From Pontibacter pamirensis (GTDB lineage: Bacteria; Bacteroidota; Bacteroidia; Cytophagales; Hymenobacteraceae): DNA of 45,562 bases. Every line of letters begins with the position of its first letter. The first letter of the stretch is position 1. This document shows, one piece after another, positions 40,514-45,562 of the stretch. The notes under the pieces were generated by a model. That model did no database searches. It saw nothing but the letters and a program-made list of their open reading frames with translations, and was not told the origin of the DNA. Location of the stretch: contig NZ_SSNI01000045.1 of NCBI RefSeq assembly GCF_010015475.1, positions 1 to 45,562 of the forward strand. The letters are read 5' to 3'. A program made the position numbers and the translations under genes.

Positions 40514-41083
40514 ATGGTTGAACAACTAAGGACACAAATAGAAAAGGTAATAAAGGTCAATGATGCTGAATGGGCGGCTTTCCAAAGCATCCTCAAGCCA
40601 AAACAGGTTAAAAAGAATGAGCTATTTTTAGAACAGGGGCAGGTATGCCGGCACATGGCCTTTATTGCAAAAGGATATGTGCGCTTTTACTTTTTGGTTG
40701 AAGATGAAGAAGTAACAAAGGAATTTAACTTCGAAAATACCTTCTGCGGCTCTTATGCCAGCTTTATCACCGGCAGTCCTTCCCGCTTTAATGTTAAGGC
40801 CATGGAAGACCTTTCTTTATTGATCTTTGACAGGCCCCACCTTTTGCAGTTGGTAGAGCAATACCCTGCATGGGCTAAGTTTTTATTGTTCTCTGTTGAA
40901 AATCTTTTTGTAAGAAAAGAGAACCGTGAAGCTTCCTTCTTACTCGATACCCCTGAAGAGAAGTACAAAAAGCTTCTTTTCGAAAACAAAGAAATGCTTC
41001 GACGAGTACCCTTAAAATACATCGCCTCCTATCTTGGCCTTAGCGCTGAAACCTTAAGCAGAATAAGAGCAAAGCATAAATAA
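40514..41083 (+). CDS. Crp/Fnr-family transcriptional regulator
   Basis: 189 residues from Met at 40514 (MVEQLRTQIEKVIKV). An earlier in-frame Met at 40433 would overlap the divergent gene and lacks family support. The N-terminal cNMP-binding beta-roll includes KKNELFLEQGQVCRHMAFIA, KGYVRFYF, EVTKEFNFENTFCGSYASF and SPSRFNVKAMEDLSLLIF. The dimer helix and a C-terminal HTH (VPLKYIASYLGLSAETLSRI) follow. No cysteine cluster of Fnr is present. The cyclic nucleotide contact motif is poorly kept, as is usual in Bacteroidota members. It is divergent from the membrane-protein/SDR genes it may control. Confidence 0.87.
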   Translation: MVEQLRTQIEKVIKVNDAEWAAFQSILKPKQVKKNELFLEQGQVCRHMAFIAKGYVRFYFLVEDEEVTKEFNFENTFCGSYASFITGSPSRFNVKAMEDLSLLIFDRPHLLQLVEQYPAWAKFLLFSVENLFVRKENREASFLLDTPEEKYKKLLFENKEMLRRVPLKYIASYLGLSAETLSRIRAKHK

Positions 41084-41394
41084 TTTTTACCTAAAACAAT
41101 ATTATTTATGCCCCCCACTGGAACTGCGCCAGGTATTATTCATCAAAAAAAAATGTAGGATACGCTGGCTCGATTCCTTACCCTATTCAAAAAATAAATT
41201 GATTAAAAACATATGATGCAGATGCTGCCGATCCTGTAACTACGTAAGAGGTGAACAAGTCATTCAGCAGTAAGGGAAAGGTACCTGCTGTAGTTTTCTG
41301 ATGATTCAAAATAAAGAATTTCATCTTTGCTACCAGGAGCTTTTGCAATGAAGTCCACAGCTTTATCTACCTCTTTTCCAGGACGAGACCAACT

Positions 41395-41542
41395 GTCAAC
41401 TTTTCTGTACAACTCGATTTCAAGTAGCTATCACAGAGGCTCTTTCTGTACAAGTGGCTCAAGTTAGGAATAAGCACTATTCCAGGGAGCTTCAGTTGTC
41501 ATGCTTATTCAACAGTGCTCGCGCTATCCATGGATTTCAGGA
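41395..41542. repeat. Conserved-variable-conserved repeat, copy 2
   Basis: The outer blocks 41395-41447 and 41490-41542 match copy 1 at 21172-21352 (the second block at over 90 percent by eye), same order and strand. The middle is different and shorter. In both copies a perfect terminator-like hairpin follows within about 100 bases. Confidence 0.55.
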
Positions 41543-41592
41543 GATGACAGTTTTACGTTCACCGGCGAATGTTGTCGCTGAAAGCATGAACT

Positions 41593-41633
41593 GAAACAAA
41601 TCGGCCCGATGTACTATCGGGCCGATTTGTTTC
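41593..41633. terminator. Strong bidirectional terminator
   Basis: A perfect 18-base stem (41593-41610 with 41616-41633), a five-base loop and GATTTGTTTC at its plus-strand end. It lies 40 bases after the stop of the minus-strand MBL-Rieske gene and suits the end of that transcript. Confidence 0.85.
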
Positions 41634-41672
41634 TGGCGCTTTTGTCGCCTGCACATTTTGTCTGCTCAAACG

Positions 41673-43211
41673 CTAATCAATCCGTTCTACTGTAAGGTTT
41701 TCGCAACTGCTAGTAATACACTCACCGGATTCCAGGTCAAAGTCGTAGTGGTGGGCAAGGCACCTGAAAATACCACCCGGGAGTACCTCGCCTGAGTGTA
41801 AAAAATCATTTCCGGCATGAGGACAATATCTTGAAACAGAATAGGTCTTGCCATCCGAATGAATGGTAATTCTTTTGTTAGAAACAGGAGTGGTTTCAAA
41901 TTTGGCTACTTCCTCTAGCGCTCCTTTGTCTGCAAACTTTAGCAGGCCCAGCAGGTGGTCGTTGTAAAGGTCTGGGTTTCTACTAGCATTAAATCTCAAG
42001 GACAGGAAGAAATCCTCCCAAGGGACCTCTTTTGCCAGAACAGGTGGCAGCCAGCGGGATTCAAAGGTATAGATATAGCCGCAGTCTTCTACACCCTTTC
42101 CCACGCCCTGTTTCCCCTCTCTGAAGTCCACATGCCAGTCTCCTCCGCCCTTCCCTTTAACTTCAAATCCAACCCGCATATCAATGTGCTCGTTAAAGTA
42201 GGGGCTTAGGGTAAGCAGCTCCTCAAAATAAGTTTCAAAGGCTTTCCAAAGAGACGCCTCAGGGACAGGGTAGCGATCATAAGGCTTTTGAATCTGATCC
42301 CTTCGTCTTTCCTGATACTCTTTAAGATAATCCCATCGTGAATTGAATCTGAAGTTTTCCCATTGGGAATCCTGTGTTTTCTGTTCTTCGGCTGAGTCCC
42401 AAGTGTCTCCAGGCAACAGCACCTCAATATTCTTTATCTTCTTTTTAGCCAGGAAACTGGCTACCTGCTCCTGATCCGGAAATATTCCTTCTTTCATTTC
42501 CTCATTATAGGAGAATAAGTTTGGATCTAAAAAGCATGGAGGCCCGGCAAAGGGAAAGCCAACAATGGGCTCAACAATTTTCATACTCTTAACGCAATAA
42601 GACAATTTTGCTGCTCTTTTCTGCTTTCTAAGTTTTTCCTTTTGCTCTTCTGGAAAGTCATAGACCATGGGGAACCACGAAGCGCCAGCTCCCTGAAAAG
42701 CAAACATATGGATGTCACCGCCGACTTTTTGCTTGATTTCTCTTAACTGCATAGGAAACAAACGCGCATCGTTCATATTCAGCAGTGTATGCCCGTCTGC
42801 CTGAATGACAATGGCAGAATCATGGTTCATGGGCGGTTCAGAGACGAAGAATACTTTTGTGTTGCTGGTAATGTCATAGGTTTTCCACTCATTTACCTCA
42901 ATGATACGCCTTTTACCACCCAGCAATATTTTCTGCTTTAAGGCTGGTGAAGGGTATTTGGGAACAATCACAGGAACCTCAGGATCAATTCTTGATAAAA
43001 TCCATGGATCGCAATGATCCAAATGCTCATGTGAAATAATAATTGCGGTTGGTTTGTATAAACCCTGGTCCGACAATAGGTGTGAGTTATCCGGGAACTG
43101 GAACCAGGAACCCTGAAAACAGCCTTCTGGTGATAGCCAAGGGTCTATGAGAAGCATTGCATACTCCGTCTGTACTTTTAGGCCAGCGTGTCCAATGGCA
43201 GTTACTTTCAT
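41673..43211 (-). CDS. MBL-fold hydrolase with C-terminal Rieske [2Fe-2S] domain
   Basis: 512 residues. The N-terminal UlaG-like metallo-beta-lactamase domain has SHEHLDHCD with H61, H63, D65 and H66, then NHDSAIV and LLNMNDARLFP. A middle region (about 200-390) contains HVDFREGKQG. The C-terminal Rieske domain carries C463-P-H465 and C484-L-A-H487 (RYCPHAGND, FRCLAHHYDFDLESGEC), the exact cluster ligands. CMP-Neu5Ac hydroxylase unites the same two folds in reverse order. So an iron-sulfur-fed oxygenase or hydroxylase acting on a sugar or nucleotide is possible (inference). No signal peptide, so cytoplasmic. No reductase gene is adjacent. Confidence 0.85.
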   Translation of the reverse strand: MKVTAIGHAGLKVQTEYAMLLIDPWLSPEGCFQGSWFQFPDNSHLLSDQGLYKPTAIIISHEHLDHCDPWILSRIDPEVPVIVPKYPSPALKQKILLGGKRRIIEVNEWKTYDITSNTKVFFVSEPPMNHDSAIVIQADGHTLLNMNDARLFPMQLREIKQKVGGDIHMFAFQGAGASWFPMVYDFPEEQKEKLRKQKRAAKLSYCVKSMKIVEPIVGFPFAGPPCFLDPNLFSYNEEMKEGIFPDQEQVASFLAKKKIKNIEVLLPGDTWDSAEEQKTQDSQWENFRFNSRWDYLKEYQERRRDQIQKPYDRYPVPEASLWKAFETYFEELLTLSPYFNEHIDMRVGFEVKGKGGGDWHVDFREGKQGVGKGVEDCGYIYTFESRWLPPVLAKEVPWEDFFLSLRFNASRNPDLYNDHLLGLLKFADKGALEEVAKFETTPVSNKRITIHSDGKTYSVSRYCPHAGNDFLHSGEVLPGGIFRCLAHHYDFDLESGECITSSCENLTVERID

Positions 43212-43540
43212 ATTTGTTTCGGGTTAGATGTTTGATGTGATATCATGTTAAGTGGTTACCATGTCCGAATAAATAACAGTGCTTGTTTCTGACAGGAGCG
43301 CTTTCATATTTCTACCGGTTAAAGTATAGCCGCCACACCGGCTTCTCTCTTACTATCTTTCTCTGTTGTAATATAAGGGGACAAGCATTGGTGTCAGAGA
43401 AGTTTCTGTTGCTGATAGTCATGTCATAGGGAACAGCAATTGGAGGACTGAAAAAATGAAAAGATCCATTTTAGTAGCAAGAATAGTTGTATTAAGGCAA
43501 TATAAGAAATAATTATATTGGCTCAAAGAGGTTATTTCCT

Positions 43541-43567
43541 GAGCTGTTTAACCACACTGAACAGCTC
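43541..43567. repeat. Small hairpin beside the TIR element
   Basis: GAGCTGTT at 43541-43548 pairs with AACAGCTC at 43560-43567 around an eleven-base loop. It stands thirteen bases outside the left end of the 310-bp element. No T-run follows. Confidence 0.45.
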
Positions 43568-43579
43568 AAAGCAAACGAT

Positions 43580-43889
43580 GGGTGCAGTTACTGAAACGTA
43601 CACAAACCGCCACTTCAGCTATTTCAGGCTGATCGATATACCTTAGTATACAGTGTAGAGTAAAGCCTGTCCAAATCTTTCAAAGCCTTCGGAAGTGGGT
43701 TTAACCTGGAATAGGAATTCAACCCCCTGAAAAGATTGGACCTACCCTCTACAAGATCCTGGAGTTCTCGGGAGTGAACATCAAGAAATTCTTTAAAAAC
43801 AGAAAAGGAGAAGAGTGAGTAGTAGGCATGAGCCTTTATTATGTATGTTTTATAAGTGGCGGTTTGTGTACGTTTCAGTAATTGCACCC
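43580..43889. mobile_element. 310-bp MITE-like element with 36-bp terminal inverted repeats
   Basis: The ends 43580-43615 and 43854-43889 are reverse complements at 35 of 36 positions, beginning GGGTGCAG. Outside them similarity stops at once. The interior (238 bases) carries only a short broken HTH-like frame. This is the form of a non-autonomous transposable element. A clear target-site duplication is not seen, so it may be an old insertion or a different inverted structure. Confidence 0.6.
43705..43818 (+). pseudogene. Fragment of an HTH (Cro/CI-like) protein inside the element
   Basis: An open frame without start codon, from after TAA 43702-43704 to TGA 43816-43818: PEKIGPTLYKILEFSGVNIK followed by KFFKNRKGEE. 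The pattern T-L-Y-K-I-L-E-x-x-G-V-x-x-x-x-F-F is common to the end of XRE-type helix-turn-helix domains. It is only 38 codons, so it is debris or shares the element by chance. Confidence 0.35.
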
Positions 43890-44788
43890 CTAGTTCCTCA
43901 GGATAAGCCGTCCCAGACAAAGCAACCGGCAAAAAAGCTACAAAAAAACGACATATGCGCGCCACCTGGGACGGCAAAAAAGCGGCAAGAAGTTATCCCG
44001 GAAATGACAAAAATCACCCATGGTAGCTGCTGTGATTTGAACCCTTGCTTTCAGGAATGCAGCAGGGCCAGTCAACGGAAACCAACTTAGATCAACAGTG
44101 CCAGCAACACTTGTCGGCAACAGAAAGCAACACTTTCCAACATACCAGCAATTGCTGCTCCGGCTGTACTAAGGATCCACGTTTTCTGGGACATCGCCTA
44201 AAAGGCTTGTTGCTCCACGTTGCTTGCCGTTGCTGCTGTATCTTCTCATTAGATTCAGTCAGCACTCACAGCGCAGTACACAGACTAGAGGCCAGAAACA
44301 GCGGTATGCTATCGCGAAGGCTACTGAAAAGAGACAAGCGCTCACTTGCCAGCAACGTATAGCAACAGGTTCGGCAACATGAAGCAACTGCTGCTTTTGC
44401 TGGATCGGTATACCGCCGTATTTGGGACAGCACATGGCAGAAATCAACTGTTTTCAACCAGGTGCAAACCGTCTGCAACCACGGTAAATCAATGCGCTGC
44501 AAATGCGTAGGGAAAAAAGACTGTTTTACCTGCAAAAAAGGCTTTAGAAACACGTGATTCTCCGCTTTTGGGCTTTTAAGCACTTTGTCTGAAGGCATAC
44601 TAAAGCTAGAGCAAACATCAAATCATGCGAAATCAAGTGCTATCTGCACATATTTCATGCATTATGCACGAATCTTATGCAAAAGACACCCAATACAGTG
44701 GGTCGGTTTGGTTTTGGTTTGAAATGTGTTGGCCCCCAATAATAGCCTGCTCAACGCGGTGTTGCGCTACGTTGTGGTCAGAATGTTG
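43890..44788. other. Intergenic region, rich in GCAAC/GTTGC words
   Basis: No convincing gene. Between about 44090 and 44800 the words AGCAAC, GGCAACA and their complement GTTGC recur at least ten times on both strands. GCCGTCCCAG at 43907-43916 and CTGGGACGGC at 43966-43975 form a ten-base inverted pair. A frame on the minus strand (44266-44598) starts well (MPSDKVLKSPKAENHVF) but becomes Cys/Ser-rich and matches nothing I know. Confidence 0.45.
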
Positions 44789-44878
44789 CGTCTTGTTGCG
44801 GTTAGCATGCAGGCCGACGAAACAGGGGTGGACTTGACCAAGCAAGCTAACCTCCACCTTCCTGCTCAAAAATTCCAC
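44789..44878 (+). repeat. 90-bp repeat block B (inverted copy of 36562-36653)
   Basis: About two differences from the reverse complement of block A. One frame reads LVAVSMQADETGVDL followed by TKQANLHLPAQKFH. QADETGV recalls the first acidic motif of IS66 transposases, a weak hint. A recombinase fragment follows after 53 bases. Confidence 0.75.
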
Positions 44879-44931
44879 CTTTTGCGGGACGAGCACAGAC
44901 AGCTATTTTGGTTGAGTAAATTTGCTGCACC

Positions 44932-45051
44932 TTCTTCGACTCCGGAACAAAGACCGTGGAGGAGATAGCAAAGATACTGAGCATCGGCAGGGCCACCTGC
45001 TACCGCTATATCCAAAGCACAGGTGAAGGACTTCAGCAAGGCACCGGGTGA
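44932..45051 (+). pseudogene. Serine-recombinase C-terminal fragment (copy B)
   Basis: The frame FFDSGTKTVEEIAKILSIGR followed by ATCYRYIQST is nearly the same as the end of the intact recombinase (37524-38093), then runs into a different tail (GEGLQQGTG, TGA 45049-45051). The catalytic domain is missing. DNA identity to the intact gene over about 85 bases is very high, so this copy is closer to the intact gene than copy A is. Confidence 0.82.
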
Positions 45052-45057
45052 TAAAGC

Positions 45058-45459
45058 TCAGCATTCAGCCAGCAGCCACTCTTCAGCGCTTTCCGCATCG
45101 TGGAAGGTGAGCATCTGAACACTGCCCTTGAAGACGGACCTCGACCTGCTGCACAGCTGTTCTAAGACGGACTGCAGAAAGAGGTCCTCCGCCACGACAA
45201 TAGCCACTCTACGGAGGCTGGTGCCTGTGAGCTGCGAGAAGAGCACCTCCATCATCCATGCCTGGTCACTGACGTTAGGCGCGTAATGCTCCGAGGCATG
45301 GTGGAGCCAGTAACTGACATGTTCCTGCCCAATACGCCCGCACAGGTGCAGCATGCCATTTCAGTAAGTCGCGCTGTCGATGACAGCCAGCCACCTGCTC
45401 CGAAGGATGGCTGTGTCCGGCTCTATACTGTAGGACAAGAAACTCTCAACAACCTGCAT
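45058..45459 (-). pseudogene. Unknown 134-codon gene interrupted by TGA
   Basis: From ATG 45459-45457 the frame reads MQVVESFLSYSIEPDTAILR, RSRWLAVIDSATY and then TGA at 45363-45361. It continues without change of frame NGMLHLCGRIGQEHVSYWLH, SDQAWMMEVLFSQL, RRVAIVVAEDLFLQSVLEQL and DAESAEEWLLAE to 45058. Read through, it looks like a complete protein of the STAS/SpoIIAA-like kind found in Bacteroidota (lone RSRWL strand, YWL-x-D/H-x-S, DxAWM, final EEWL). That similarity is inferred from memory of the pattern. The part after the stop could also start at MLHLC 45354, giving 98 residues. Confidence 0.62.
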
Positions 45460-45562
45460 AGGCTAATTGCACTTTGTGTGCCGTGTAAAGAAGTACAGCA
45501 TACGTTCTATAATGTCTTACTATAAGTACGCAAACTACATCATCTCGCTGCAACTTCAGGTT

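Larger units (their letters stand above)
41084..41672. other. Intergenic region with repeat copy 2 and a terminator
   Basis: No gene is visible between the Crp/Fnr stop and the convergent MBL-Rieske gene. The region carries the second copy of the conserved-variable-conserved repeat and a very strong hairpin. Confidence 0.5.

Noticed and set aside
44015..44050. A tRNA-like 3' end on the minus strand (GGTTCAAATC followed by a distant ACCA)
   Set aside because: The would-be T stem does not pair, no 5' acceptor arm or anticodon arm can be found, and the spacing to ACCA is wrong. At most it is a chance T-loop word.
44266..44598. 110-residue minus-strand frame
   Set aside because: The first 60 residues look acceptable, but the rest is Cys/Ser/Leu-rich and lies over the GCAAC-word region. 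No family or context supports it.

Overview
The window looks like chromosomal DNA of a Bacteroidota bacterium, most likely Hymenobacteraceae (Pontibacter-like). This is inferred from protein style, not from a search: MKK-type lipoproteins with acidic residues after the lipobox cysteine, an ECF sigma factor next to a membrane-anchored beta-barrel protein, lineage-specific small proteins, and one clear Bacteroidota promoter (TTG, 21 bases, TAnnTTTG).

Layout. 1-4.5 kb: start of a probable IS4-like transposase at the left edge, a DinB-fold protein, a DJ-1/PfpI protein, a decayed winged-helix gene, and a type IV AbiE toxin-antitoxin pair whose promoter lies in a perfect 28-bp inverted repeat. 4.5-7.3 kb: plasmid/ICE-like module of small hypothetical genes ending in ArdC, with three related palindromes. 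7.4-9.5 kb: small proteins, an OmpA-type lipoprotein and a DUF4184 membrane protein. 9.5-13.4 kb: minus-strand metabolic cluster (RidA, Cys/Met-type PLP enzyme, nitrilase, FAD amine oxidase). 13.7-16.3 kb: an SDR enzyme and a Tat-exported metallo-beta-lactamase-fold enzyme. 17-21 kb: K+ uptake pair (TrkH frameshifted, TrkA intact), a DUF551 gene with a stop at codon 3, and a YihY/BrkB membrane protein. 21.5-26.8 kb: a lone response regulator, a histidine kinase broken in a G-rich tract, and an island of small unknown proteins with two paralogue pairs. 27.2-33.2 kb: envelope module of lipoproteins, ECF sigma factor and a protein combining an inner-membrane anchor with a predicted outer-membrane barrel. 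34.3-43.2 kb: esterase lipoprotein, NTF2-like protein, serine recombinase, Crp/Fnr regulator divergent from membrane proteins and an NAD(P)-binding protein, and a two-domain MBL-Rieske protein. 43.2-45.5 kb: mobile-element debris, including a 310-bp element with 36-bp terminal inverted repeats and a recombinase fragment that pairs with an inverted copy near 36.5 kb, then a gene broken by TGA.

Working together: AbiEi/AbiEii form an autoregulated defence pair; TrkH/TrkA form a K+ channel and its gate; the ECF operon probably links outer-membrane state to transcription; RidA plausibly clears enamine/imine products of the neighbouring PLP enzyme. At least four recognisable genes (TrkH, DUF551, histidine kinase, and the minus-strand gene at the right end) carry single reading-frame breaks. 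That is many for 45 kb, so either local decay or uncorrected sequence errors must be considered.
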